64,000 bases of DNA. Source: Streptomyces sp. CB03234. GTDB lineage: Bacteria > Actinomycetota > Actinomycetes > Streptomycetales > Streptomycetaceae. The translations under genes were made by a program, and so were the position numbers. This document shows positions 1-7,960 of this stretch, in pieces; the first letter of the stretch is position 1, and each line of letters opens with the position of its first letter. The DNA lies in NCBI RefSeq assembly GCF_001905885.1, contig NZ_LIYH01000003.1, positions 248,001-312,000 on the forward strand. Direction: 5' to 3'. The notes beneath the pieces were generated by a model that did not search any database, was not told where the DNA came from, and was given only the letters and a program-made list of their open reading frames with translations.

Positions 1-283
1 GGAGCGTGCGGCCGGTGGCGGGGCGGACGTACTGGATGGAGAACCCGGCCGTCAGCACGGCGGGTCCCAGGGCGCTGCCCGCCGCGAAGGTGATGGCGTT
101 GTCGGCGGCGTACGACAGGACGCCGCCGTGCAGGAAGCCGTTCTGCTGGCGCAGGTCCTCCCGGACGTCCACCTCCAGTACGGCAGCCCCGTCCCCGAAG
201 GCGGTGATGCGGGCGCCGATGAGCCGGCTGAAGGGCTGGCTGTCGAGGATCTTCTGAGCGAACGACGGGTCGGGGTCGGTCAT
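1..283 (-). CDS. PaaI-family hotdog thioesterase, 3' end cut by window edge
   Basis: The visible 94 residues begin MTDPDPSFAQKILDSQPFSR and contain the hotdog core QNGFLHGGVLSYAADNA, typical of PaaI-type acyl-CoA thioesterases (HGG at the active-site helix start, followed by a conserved D). The C-terminal third lies outside the window. The ATG is only 4 bases after the P450 stop codon, so the two genes are probably co-transcribed and translationally linked. The substrate cannot be told from the sequence. A pairing with a P450 suggests acyl or aromatic CoA metabolism, but that is inference. Confidence 0.8.
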   Translation of the reverse strand, partial: MTDPDPSFAQKILDSQPFSRLIGARITAFGDGAAVLEVDVREDLRQQNGFLHGGVLSYAADNAITFAAGSALGPAVLTAGFSIQYVRPATGRTL

Positions 284-287
284 CGCG

Positions 288-1466
288 TCACCACCTGACG
301 GGAAGGCGGCGCACGCCGCGCACGAGGAGGCCGGGCAGCCAGTCGAGGGGACCGGCCGAGGGGTCGAGGGAGAGGGAGGGGAAGCGCTCCAGCAGGGCGC
401 GGATCGCGACGCGGGCCTCCAGGCGGGCCAGCGGGGCGCCCAGGCAGTAGTGGATGCCGTGGCCGAAGGCCAGGTGGCCGCCGGTGTCGCGGCGGATGTC
501 GAAGCGGTCCGGGTCCGGGAACCTGGCCGGGTCCCGGTCGCCCGCGCCGATGCCGACGAGGACGGTGGCCCCCGGGGGGATCACCGTGTCCCCGACCGGC
601 ACGGGCTCGCGGGCGAACCGTACCGTGCCGGTCTCCACGGGGCCGTCGTAGCGCAGCATCTCCTCCACCGCGCCGTCGAGGAGCCCGAAGTCGGCGCGGA
701 GGGCGGCGAGCTGGTCCGGGTGGGTGAGGAGGGCGCGGACGCCGTTGGAGATGAGGTTGACCGTCGTCTCGTGCCCGGCGATCAGCAACAGGTAGGCCAG
801 GGCGCGCAGTTCGGCGGCCGACAGCCGGTCGTCGTCGTCCGCGCGGGTGCGCAGCAGTGCGGAGAGCAGGTCGTCGGCGGGGCCGGCGCACCGCTTGTCC
901 TCGATGAGCTCGTCCAGGTAGGCGCGCAGCCCGTGCACGGCGGCGCTCTCGGCGTCCGCGCCCGTCGGCGCGACGATCTCGGTGGACCAGGCGCGGAAGG
1001 CGTCCCGGTCGGCGGCGGGTACGCCGAGCAGTTCGCAGATCACCGTGATGGGCAGCGGGAAGGCCAGCGCGCCGACGAGGTCGGCGTGGCCGTGCGGCGC
1101 CATGGCGTCGACCAGCTCGTCCGTGATGCGCTGGACGCGCGGCCGCAGGGCCTCCACGCGCCGCCCGGTGAACTCGCGGGCGACCAGTTTGCGCAGCCGG
1201 GTGTGGTCGGGCGGGTCGAGGACCAGCAGGTTCGGGCCGATGACCTCTTCGTCGAGCATCCGGAACCCGGCTGTGGAGGGCGACTTGGACAATCTGGGGT
1301 CGGCGAGCGCGGCCCGTGCCTCGGTGTGGCCCACGATCAGCCAGGCCTCGTCGCCGGGCGCCGTGCGCACGTGATGGACGGGCCCGCTCTCGCGGAGTTT
1401 CGCGTAGTACGGGTAGGGGTCGGCGGTGAAGCCCGCGCCGTACTCGCTCAGATCAACCGTGGTCAT
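288..1466 (-). CDS. Cytochrome P450 (bacterial class, 392 aa)
   Basis: A soluble, full-length bacterial P450 monooxygenase of 392 residues. Visible signatures are the I-helix AGHETT oxygen-binding motif, the K-helix EMLR (ExxR), and the heme-cysteine loop FGHGIHYCLG with the conserved Cys. The overall pattern resembles CYP105/CYP107-like Streptomyces enzymes that take electrons from a ferredoxin. No ferredoxin or reductase gene is adjacent. It precedes the thioesterase by 4 bases and follows the response regulator gene at a 9-base gap, on the same strand. The substrate is unknown, and no biosynthetic cluster is visible around it. Confidence 0.93.
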   Translation of the reverse strand: MTTVDLSEYGAGFTADPYPYYAKLRESGPVHHVRTAPGDEAWLIVGHTEARAALADPRLSKSPSTAGFRMLDEEVIGPNLLVLDPPDHTRLRKLVAREFTGRRVEALRPRVQRITDELVDAMAPHGHADLVGALAFPLPITVICELLGVPAADRDAFRAWSTEIVAPTGADAESAAVHGLRAYLDELIEDKRCAGPADDLLSALLRTRADDDDRLSAAELRALAYLLLIAGHETTVNLISNGVRALLTHPDQLAALRADFGLLDGAVEEMLRYDGPVETGTVRFAREPVPVGDTVIPPGATVLVGIGAGDRDPARFPDPDRFDIRRDTGGHLAFGHGIHYCLGAPLARLEARVAIRALLERFPSLSLDPSAGPLDWLPGLLVRGVRRLPVRW

Positions 1467-1475
1467 CGCCCCACC

Positions 1476-2150
1476 TTAAGCGCCGTCCTCCCCGTCCAGC
1501 AGTCCCGCGTCGTGCACCAACAGGGCGATCTGGACACGGTTGTTGAGCCCGAGTCTGGCGAGTATCCGCGACACATGGGTCTTGACCGTCGGCACGCTCA
1601 TGTAGAGGGTGGCGGCGATCTCGGCGTTGGAGTGGCCCCGGCCGACGGCGAGGGCCACGTCCCGCTCACGCTCGGCCAGTTGCGCGAGCCGGGTGGCGGC
1701 GGCCGTCTGCCGGGTGTTCTCGACGGCGTGCCCCGCCACATGGGCCATCAACTGGCGGGTGACGGCCGGGGAGAGGACCGGGTCGCCGGCCGCCACCCTC
1801 CGTACGGACTCCACGATGTCGGCGGGCGGGGTGTCCTTCAGTACGAACCCGGCGGCGCCGGCCCTGAGGGCGCGCAGCACCTGCTCGTCGGCGTGGAACG
1901 TGGTGAGGACGACGACCTCGGGAGCGCCGGGGCGGGCGCGGAGCTGTTCGGTGGCGGTGAGGCCGTCCACGTACGGCATGCGGATGTCCATGAGGACGAC
2001 GTCGGGCGCGACACGGCCCACGAGGGCGGGGACGTCGGCGCCGTCGGCGGCTTCGCCGACGATCTCGATGTCGTCGGCGCCGCCGAGCATGAAGGTGAGT
2101 CCCGCACGGACGAGGGGGTCGTCGTCGACGATGAGCAGCCGGATGGTCAT
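1476..2150 (-). CDS. LuxR-family (NarL-type) response regulator
   Basis: A 224-residue two-component regulator. The N-terminal receiver domain has the acidic cluster VDDDP, the phospho-acceptor Asp in DVVLMDIRMP, and the switch Lys in LKDTPP. The C-terminal LuxR-type helix-turn-helix reads HSNAEIAATLYMSVPTVKTH. The start codon overlaps the stop of the upstream kinase gene (ATGA), a normal arrangement for a cognate pair. Its target genes are not evident. The P450 gene lies 9 bases downstream and may be read through from this pair. Confidence 0.95.
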   Translation of the reverse strand: MTIRLLIVDDDPLVRAGLTFMLGGADDIEIVGEAADGADVPALVGRVAPDVVLMDIRMPYVDGLTATEQLRARPGAPEVVVLTTFHADEQVLRALRAGAAGFVLKDTPPADIVESVRRVAAGDPVLSPAVTRQLMAHVAGHAVENTRQTAAATRLAQLAERERDVALAVGRGHSNAEIAATLYMSVPTVKTHVSRILARLGLNNRVQIALLVHDAGLLDGEDGA

Positions 2151-3382
2151 GAGGGCCACGGTAGCCAGGCGTGGAGGGCGAACCCGCCGCCGGGCGCCGG
2201 TCCGTGGGTGAGGCGGCCGCCGGCGAGGGTGGCGCGTTCGGTCAGCCCGATGAGCCCCTGACCGGATCCGGGTACGTGCGGCACGGGGCCGGTGGGGGCG
2301 GGGTTGCGGACGTCGACGGTGAGTCCGTCGCCGGGGTGGCCGCGGACGGTGACGGTGACCTCGGTGCCGGGTGCGTGCTTGCGGGCGTTGGTCAGGCCCT
2401 CCTGGGCGATGCGGTAGACGGTGCGGCCGGTGGCGGCGGGGACGCCTGCCGGGTCGTCGATGCCGTTGTCGAGGGTGACCTCCATGCCGGCCTGGCGGGA
2501 CTCGGCGATCAGCGCGTCGAGGGTGGCGAGGGTGGGCTGCGGGCGGTCGCCGTCCTCGCGGTCGCCGGGGGCGCGCAGGACGCCGATGATCTCGCGCAGG
2601 TCCTGAAGTGCCTCGTGGGCGCTGTCGCGGATGACCCCGGCGGCGCGGGCGACCTCGGGCGGCGGCGCGTCGGGCCGGAATTCGAGGGCGCCGGCGTGGA
2701 CGCTGAGCAGGGTGAGCCGGTGGGCGAGGATGTCGTGCATCTCGCGGGCGATGGCCTCGCGGGCGGCGCGCTGGGCCTGTTGGGCACGGAGTTCCGCCTC
2801 GGCCTCGGCGCGTCCGGCCCGTTCGCGCAGGGCGACGACGAGCTGGCGACGGGAGCGGACGAGCATGCCCCAGCCGGTGACCAGGAGGACCAGGACGACG
2901 CCGATGGCGACCGCCGCGAGGGGGTGCAGGGTCGGGTCGGGGCGTACGAACACCTGGACGACGCCGCACACGAGTGCCAGGCCGCCGACGTGGGCGAGGC
3001 GCCGGAACGGCACCCGTACGGCGACACCGAAGAGCGCGACCAGGAGGGCGCCGCCCGCGGTGGGTGCCACCGTGCTGAGTACGGACAGGGCGACGGCCGG
3101 CCCCACGGGCCAGCGGCGGCGCAGCCAGAGCGCGCAGCAGGCGGCGGCGCCGAGCAGTTGGTCGGCGAGGACGGCGGCCTCGGAGTTGTCGTACTGGCTG
3201 CTGGCCTCGGCGGCGAGGAGGCCGACGAAGGCGGCGAAGACGAAGGCGGTCGTGTCGACGATCCAGTCGCGTACGGTACGGCGGCGGCGCACGTCTCGGC
3301 CTTCGGGGCCGCCCGGTTCGGCCGGTTCGACCGGTTCGGCCAGGTCCGAGGGCAGCAGCCAGGGGTACTCCGCACGCGTCAT
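2147..3382 (-). CDS. Sensor histidine kinase (HisKA_3 type)
   Basis: A 411-residue membrane sensor kinase. An acidic N-terminus is followed by several hydrophobic segments (about residues 40-160), a short coiled coil, then the HisKA_3 phosphoacceptor motif IAREMHDILAHRLTLLS with the His. The HATPase domain has an N-box (NARKHAPG) and G-box (GQGLIGLTER). I chose the ATG at 3382 (MTRAEYPWLL), because upstream in-frame sequence is not protein-like. The gene overlaps the response regulator by 4 bases. The stimulus is unknown. Confidence 0.93.
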   Translation of the reverse strand: MTRAEYPWLLPSDLAEPVEPAEPGGPEGRDVRRRRTVRDWIVDTTAFVFAAFVGLLAAEASSQYDNSEAAVLADQLLGAAACCALWLRRRWPVGPAVALSVLSTVAPTAGGALLVALFGVAVRVPFRRLAHVGGLALVCGVVQVFVRPDPTLHPLAAVAIGVVLVLLVTGWGMLVRSRRQLVVALRERAGRAEAEAELRAQQAQRAAREAIAREMHDILAHRLTLLSVHAGALEFRPDAPPPEVARAAGVIRDSAHEALQDLREIIGVLRAPGDREDGDRPQPTLATLDALIAESRQAGMEVTLDNGIDDPAGVPAATGRTVYRIAQEGLTNARKHAPGTEVTVTVRGHPGDGLTVDVRNPAPTGPVPHVPGSGQGLIGLTERATLAGGRLTHGPAPGGGFALHAWLPWPS

Positions 3383-3529
3383 GTCGACGAAGCTATGCGG
3401 GTGGGCGGGCGTGGCGGGGCCCATGGGCACCGGTCCGCTACCAAAGTCGCCGAGGAGCATACTTCCGGACCCGGCCGCCATCCGAAGGTCCGACGCGATG
3501 GCCCGGCGGCCGGGCCGACGATTCCGGGT

Positions 3530-3748
3530 ATGAAGAAGATCCTCGAAGTCATCGGCACGCTGGTGCTGGTCGTCGGCGTGTGCGGGGTGCTGCGCGAACT
3601 GACGGGGTGGTTCCGTTTCATGGGCTTCACCCGGTACCTGACGGAGAACGTGGGCTTCCTGCATGGGCGGGAGCTGTTCGCCAACATCGTGATCGCGGTG
3701 GTCGGCTTCGCGGTCCTGATGATCGCGGACGGGTTGCGCAAGGCGTAG
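3530..3748 (+). CDS. Small membrane protein, 72 aa, unknown function
   Basis: It begins MKKILEVIGTLVLVVGVCGV and has two hydrophobic helices (about residues 5-22 and 50-66) separated by a polar, aromatic-rich linker. It is divergent from the kinase gene at 3382. The codon usage is normal for the window, with GC-rich third positions. The length and helix pattern fit the many small two-helix membrane proteins of Streptomyces, but I do not recognise a named family. No partner is obvious. Confidence 0.75.
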   Translation: MKKILEVIGTLVLVVGVCGVLRELTGWFRFMGFTRYLTENVGFLHGRELFANIVIAVVGFAVLMIADGLRKA

Positions 3749-3792
3749 GGCCGTTTCGGTTTTCTCGCGGGGCCTTTCGGGTAGAGCCCTGC

Positions 3793-3806
3793 TGGGAGCG
3801 CTCCCA
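3793..3806. promoter_or_regulatory. Perfect CebR-type operator (TGGGAGCGCTCCCA)
   Basis: The 14-base perfect palindrome TGGGAGCGCTCCCA lies 44 bases before the LPMO start codon. It is identical to the known consensus of CebR, the LacI-family cellobiose/cellotriose-responsive repressor of Streptomyces cellulose genes. From established knowledge, this predicts that the LPMO is repressed until cello-oligosaccharides appear. The cebR gene itself is not in this window. Confidence 0.88.
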
Positions 3807-3849
3807 TCAACCGGCAGATCCCCACATCCCCGGAAGACGGAGCCGCACA

Positions 3850-4527
3850 ATGAATCGCCATGATCGCGCCATGTCGTCGCGTTCACGTTGGGTGCCGCAC
3901 CTCCTCACCCTCCTCTTCGCCACGCTGCTCGGCCTGCTGCCCTGGACCGGCACCGCGTCCGCCCACGGTTCGGTCGTCGACCCGGCGTCCCGCAACTACG
4001 GCTGCTGGTTACGCTGGGGCAGCGACCACCTCAACCCCGCCATGCAGCAGCAGGACCCGATGTGCTGGCAGGCCTGGCGGGCCGACCCCAACGCCATGTG
4101 GAACTGGAACGGCCTCTACCGCAACGGCGTCGGCGGCAACCACCAGGCCGCCATCCCCAACGGCCAGCTGTGCAGCGGCGGCCGCACCGAGGGCGGCCGC
4201 TACAACGCCCTGGACGCCGTGGGCCCCTGGAAGACGACGAACGTCACCGGCAACTTCACCGTCAAGCTGTTCGACCAGGCCAGCCACGGCGCCGACTACT
4301 TCCTCGTCTACGTCACCCGCCAGGGCTTCAACCCGGCCACCCAGGCGCTGAGCTGGAGCGACCTGCAACTGGTCAAGCAGACCGGCCGCTACGCCCCGAG
4401 CCAGAACTACGTGATCGACAACATCAGCGCCCCGGGCCGCACCGGCCACCACGTCGTGTACACGATCTGGAAGGCCTCACACATGGACCAGACGTACTAC
4501 CTGTGCAGTGACGTGAACTTCGGCTAG
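3850..4527 (+). CDS. Secreted lytic polysaccharide monooxygenase, family AA10
   Basis: A 225-residue protein with a 38-residue signal peptide ending TASA. Cleavage exposes His39 in HGSVVDPASRNYGCW, the N-terminal copper ligand (histidine brace) of AA10 LPMOs. The second His lies in QASHGADYF, and the chain ends YYLCSDVNFG. There is no carbohydrate-binding module, so this is a single-domain enzyme. The sequence closely resembles the cellulose-active single-domain type known as ScLPMO10B. It should oxidatively cleave crystalline cellulose outside the cell. The ATG is preceded by GGAG at a good distance. The CebR box upstream supports the cellulose role. Confidence 0.96.
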   Translation: MNRHDRAMSSRSRWVPHLLTLLFATLLGLLPWTGTASAHGSVVDPASRNYGCWLRWGSDHLNPAMQQQDPMCWQAWRADPNAMWNWNGLYRNGVGGNHQAAIPNGQLCSGGRTEGGRYNALDAVGPWKTTNVTGNFTVKLFDQASHGADYFLVYVTRQGFNPATQALSWSDLQLVKQTGRYAPSQNYVIDNISAPGRTGHHVVYTIWKASHMDQTYYLCSDVNFG

Positions 4528-4558
4528 GAGGTGGCCGGCCGGTCCGGACCTGACGCCG

Positions 4559-4585
4559 CCGGGGCCCGTCAAAAAAGGGCCCCGG
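4559..4585. terminator. Hairpin terminator after the LPMO gene
   Basis: A perfect 9-base stem (CCGGGGCCC / GGGCCCCGG) encloses the loop GTCAAAAAA. It lies 31 bases past the LPMO stop and before the convergent gene ending at 4617, so it may stop transcription from both sides. There is no T-tract on the plus side, as is common in Streptomyces. Confidence 0.7.
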
Positions 4586-4616
4586 CCGGCGAACTGTACG
4601 GCCACGGCGCACTGGA

Positions 4617-5373
4617 TCAGCCCGCGTCCCAAATGATCGCGTCGAACGTGTTTCGGTAGGCGCTGCCAATACCGTCGGAGCCGATCTCAGTGAGCTTGAG
4701 CCGGGCAATGTTCCCGGCGTTGGTACGTATGCACAGCACCGTGTTCTTGGTGAGTTGCTGTTCGTCGGTCCCTTCCGCGTTGACCGTGTTCGAGCACTCC
4801 TCGTATCCGGGGAGAGCGGTCGCACCTCCCGACCAGAGAGATCACAGTGCCGTTCCCACCGTTGATCCGATTCCCCGGCGTCATGTACACATCACCTTCG
4901 GCGCCATAGCCAACAGCGACAGGCTGTCCGGCATCCAGGTCCTTGGGCTCGGTGTCGAGCAGCAGTGAGCCCTGCCAGAGTTCGCTTCCCGCGGGCGAAG
5001 AGCTGCGCCCCGGGCCGGGCGTCCCGGTCTGCTTCGACGGTGAGGCGGAGGCGGGTACGGATTCGGGCGCCACGACGGAAGCCGATGAAGTCGGCACGAT
5101 GGGCGGGGCACCATCGGCCTTGTCCCCACCGGAGGAGGCGAGAACAGCCGCCACGGCCGTGATCAGGGCGCCGAGGACGGTCGACCCGGCGGTGATCCAG
5201 GCTGCCTGTTGATGTCTGCTCAACCAGTCTCCGCCCGCCCCACCGCCCTGCCCGCCATCCGGCGTTGGCGGGTCTGCCGGCGGTGGAGGCGGCGATACCG
5301 GCGGTTGCGCACCGTCCACATGGTTGCCGCCCTGGCCGGGTGTGTGTGCATCAGGTCGGTCGTCGGCCACCAT
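4617..5373 (-). pseudogene. Membrane-anchored extracellular protein, interrupted by a +1 frameshift
   Basis: The reading frame from ATG 5373 (MVADDRPDAHTPGQGG) encodes a Pro/Gly-rich cytoplasmic segment, one transmembrane helix (AAWITAGSTVLGALITAVAA) and a Ser/Pro-rich linker. An extracellular domain follows, up to GGNGTVISL near 4835. From there this frame turns into Arg-rich noise. The frame one base over continues as good protein (SGGATALPGYEECSNTVNAE and onward to FDAIIWDAG) to a stop at 4617. The total length is one base over a multiple of three, as expected for a single-base change. The break sits in a TC-dinucleotide run at 4833-4842. It may be a true mutation or a sequence error. The function is unknown. 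Confidence 0.7.
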
Positions 5374-5491
5374 GCTCAGTGCCCCCACTGCTGCCGCCGG
5401 TCCATATGCGTTACGCAAGGCTAACAGCCCGTACGGCCCTCGCATCCAACCGCCAGATCCGCCAACCCGGCGAACCCATGCGGTCACAGCA

Positions 5492-6394
5492 CTAGCGGGG
5501 CTGTGCCTCCGTCCGCCGCAACACGTTCTTGAGCGCCTCTTCGAGCGCCTGGTCCGCCGGAACCGGAACGTCCGGAACGACTCCCACACCCTCCCAGTTG
5601 GTACCCGTGACGGTGTTGATGGTCCGTGCTGTCGGTACCGTCACCATGATGTGCTCGGTGACCGCGTGGCGGGTCGTCGGGTGGGCACCGCCCCGCGTCG
5701 TTGCGCCGACGACAACGGCCCGGCCGTGCGCCTGCAGGGTGTACGCCACGTCCTCGCCCGCGGAGAACGTGACCTCGCTCGTGAGCACGTAGACCGGGCG
5801 GTCCACGTAGCGCGGTGCGGGAAGGTGCGCGGTGGTCCAGAACTGACGGGTCGTTTCGGTGCACCGGTCGTAGATGTCGTTCAGGTGCACCTGGTCGTCA
5901 CGGAAGAAGTAGCTGCACCACATGGCCGCCCCCTCCGGGGACCCGCCGAGGCACGCCCGCAGGTCCAGCACGAGCGCGGAGCTGTGCGCGACCAACCGCA
6001 TGGCGGAGCCGATCGCGCACGCGCCCTCGACGGCACTGGCGACGCGCCGGAGCTCGATGAGGCCGACGTTCCCCTCCAGCCGCTCGACGCGGCGGATCCC
6101 CTGCCCCTCCGCCCGGAGCAGCGCGAGAAACGCGGCCTGCCCCCCGTCGTCGTCCGCGGGCTCCAACGACCGCGGCTCGTGCGTCCAGAGCAACCGCAGG
6201 TGCTTGTCCGGGCACACCTCCTGGAGATGTGCCGTCACCGTCTCGCAGAGAGCGGGGCCGTCCAGGCCCTCGAACGCGCCGGCCGCGAGACGGTCCCGGA
6301 CCGCAGCCTCGATGGCAGCGGTCTTCTCGGGGAAGACATAGCCCGCGCTGATTCGCTCCAGGGCCTCTTCGACTATGTGTTGGTTGGAAGGCAT
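5492..6394 (-). CDS. S41-family (tail-specific/IRBP-like) peptidase
   Basis: A 300-residue protein without signal peptide or membrane helix. The N-terminal helical part (about residues 1-100) resembles the IRBP-type N-terminal domain. The C-terminal S41 catalytic domain shows LVLDLRACLGGSPEG and the nucleophile region VTFSAGEDVAYTLQ, where the Ser of FSAGE is the predicted nucleophile. It ends with the typical VPDVPVPADQALEEAL tail. It is probably a cytoplasmic carboxy-terminal-processing-like protease of unknown substrate. It lies upstream of the frameshifted gene on the same strand, 118 bases apart. Confidence 0.85.
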   Translation of the reverse strand: MPSNQHIVEEALERISAGYVFPEKTAAIEAAVRDRLAAGAFEGLDGPALCETVTAHLQEVCPDKHLRLLWTHEPRSLEPADDDGGQAAFLALLRAEGQGIRRVERLEGNVGLIELRRVASAVEGACAIGSAMRLVAHSSALVLDLRACLGGSPEGAAMWCSYFFRDDQVHLNDIYDRCTETTRQFWTTAHLPAPRYVDRPVYVLTSEVTFSAGEDVAYTLQAHGRAVVVGATTRGGAHPTTRHAVTEHIMVTVPTARTINTVTGTNWEGVGVVPDVPVPADQALEEALKNVLRRTEAQPR

Positions 6395-6559
6395 GACGGA
6401 GCAGGCTAAGGGCCAACCACCCCCGAGGAACAGCGGTTTATCCAGAGCCGCGGGAGTCGGACACGATCTGGAAGAGACGCCCTGGTTGCATCGATCACGA
6501 TCGCCGTCCGGCCCGCGAGACCGTCCTGCCCGGTCGTAGGCCCCCCTGGCTCCGGGGCT

Positions 6560-7279
6560 TCAGGGGTTCAGGGCTCCCGCGCCACGGAATGCGAAGCGCG
6601 GCGAGCCGGCGGTCAGGAGCGCGGTCCTCGGGCTCACGGACCACAGTGCGGTCAGCTCCGTGGCGAGCGTGGCGGCGAGCCGCTCCACATCCGTGGCGGC
6701 CGAGCCGTGCATCGCCTCCGCGACGATCAGCACACCGGCCGTCTCCGGCCGTACGGTGGAGGCGCCGCTCTGCCGGTTGGTCCAGCGACGGGAGTGCGCC
6801 TGGCCCGCCCCGTCCGCGAAGACCACCTCGCCGGGTGCCGGGTTCTCCTCCTCGCCGGCGAACGTCACGTATGTCTCGTGCCCGTCGGCGTACCGCACCT
6901 GAAGCGGCGGCGTGATCGCCGCCAGGTGGAAGACGCCGACCGGGATCGCGTACGCGGCGGACACGGCGTTGCAGAGGTCGATCAGGGGGTGGATCGAGGG
7001 CAGGGAACCCTCCTTGCGCAGCCGTCGCAGCAACGACTCCGAGGCGCAGCGGTATCGGGTCGGCTTGAGCCCCATCCGCGAGAACGCGCTCCGCCACGCC
7101 CGGATCTCGGCGAGCTGCCCCTCCGAGCCCGCGGTGGCGAGCCGCCCCGCCGCGACTTCGAGGTACGCGGCCACCTGGCGGTCCACCGCGATGTCGGCGG
7201 TGATGCCGTCGGCCTCGATCACGGTGGCGGCGAGCTCCGGGAAGTCCCGCCAGATGTCGTCCGAGTGCTGGAAGTACAT
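6560..7279 (-). CDS. B3/B4 tRNA-binding domain protein (PheT-like fragment family)
   Basis: This 239-residue protein has the layout of stand-alone B3/B4 domains related to the editing region of phenylalanyl-tRNA synthetase beta. Recognisable parts are the WRSAFSRMGLKPTRYRCASE segment, LPSIHPLIDLCNAVSAAYAIP, and a C-terminal half ending RLAATLATELTALWS. Such proteins are thought to bind or edit charged tRNA, but the role of this subfamily is not established. The gene is 35 bases downstream of the LysE-type exporter start on the same strand. No membrane or export signals are visible. Confidence 0.8.
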   Translation of the reverse strand: MYFQHSDDIWRDFPELAATVIEADGITADIAVDRQVAAYLEVAAGRLATAGSEGQLAEIRAWRSAFSRMGLKPTRYRCASESLLRRLRKEGSLPSIHPLIDLCNAVSAAYAIPVGVFHLAAITPPLQVRYADGHETYVTFAGEEENPAPGEVVFADGAGQAHSRRWTNRQSGASTVRPETAGVLIVAEAMHGSAATDVERLAATLATELTALWSVSPRTALLTAGSPRFAFRGAGALNP

Positions 7280-7314
7280 GGGCCATCGCTTTCATACGGG
7301 TACGGGTGGGCGTG

Positions 7315-7932
7315 TCAGAGGAAGGCCAGCCGCGCGCCCATGGCGGCGAACGCGCCCGCGAAGACCCGGCGCAGCGAGGACAGCACGCGGGGGCGGGTCA
7401 GGACGCGGTGGCGCAGGGCGGCGGCGAACCTGCCGTAGGCGAGGAAGACCAGGAGCGTGAGGGCCATGAACACGGCGCTCAACTCGGCCATGCGCGGCAG
7501 TGCGTCGGGGGCACCGGCGCTCACGAACTGGGGGAGGAAGGCGAAGAAGAAGACGGTGAGCTTGGGGTTGAGCAGGTTGACGAGGACACCGGACGCGATC
7601 ACCCGCGCCGTGGACGGCGGTGCGGCGGCGGCCTTGTCGTCCTGCCGGGCGGTGAACGTGTCCTTGTCCCTCAGGGTGGCCCACGCCATGAAGAGGAGGT
7701 AGGCGACACCCGCGTACTTCAGGACCTGGAAGGCCGGAGCGCTGGTGTGCAGCAGGGCCGCGAGGCCGGTGACGGCCGCCGCCATGTGCGGCAGCGTACC
7801 GAGCGTGCACCCGATCGCCGCGACGGCACTCGCCCGCGCGCCGCGGGAGAGGCCGGCGGCGATCGTGTAGAGCGCGCCCGTGCCGGGGGTGGCGACGACG
7901 ACCAGGGACGTCAGCAGGAACTCGGTGTTCAT
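7315..7932 (-). CDS. LysE-family amino acid exporter
   Basis: A 205-residue inner-membrane protein with about six hydrophobic helices. It carries the family signatures VVVATPGTGALYTIAAGL near the N-terminus (P-G-P/T-G) and LVNLLNPKLTVFFFAFLPQF in the middle. It should export an amino acid or a derivative. The gene is divergent from the MocR regulator with 28 bases between the starts, so the regulator probably controls this exporter. A second LysE-type gene lies at 62958. Confidence 0.92.
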   Translation of the reverse strand: MNTEFLLTSLVVVATPGTGALYTIAAGLSRGARASAVAAIGCTLGTLPHMAAAVTGLAALLHTSAPAFQVLKYAGVAYLLFMAWATLRDKDTFTARQDDKAAAAPPSTARVIASGVLVNLLNPKLTVFFFAFLPQFVSAGAPDALPRMAELSAVFMALTLLVFLAYGRFAAALRHRVLTRPRVLSSLRRVFAGAFAAMGARLAFL

Positions 7933-7960
7933 GTGTCAACTCTCGGACCACAATGGCCGG

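Noticed and set aside
288..3382. P450 region as part of a natural-product gene cluster
   Set aside because: Only a P450, a hotdog thioesterase and a two-component pair are present. No scaffold synthase or other tailoring genes lie nearby within the window.
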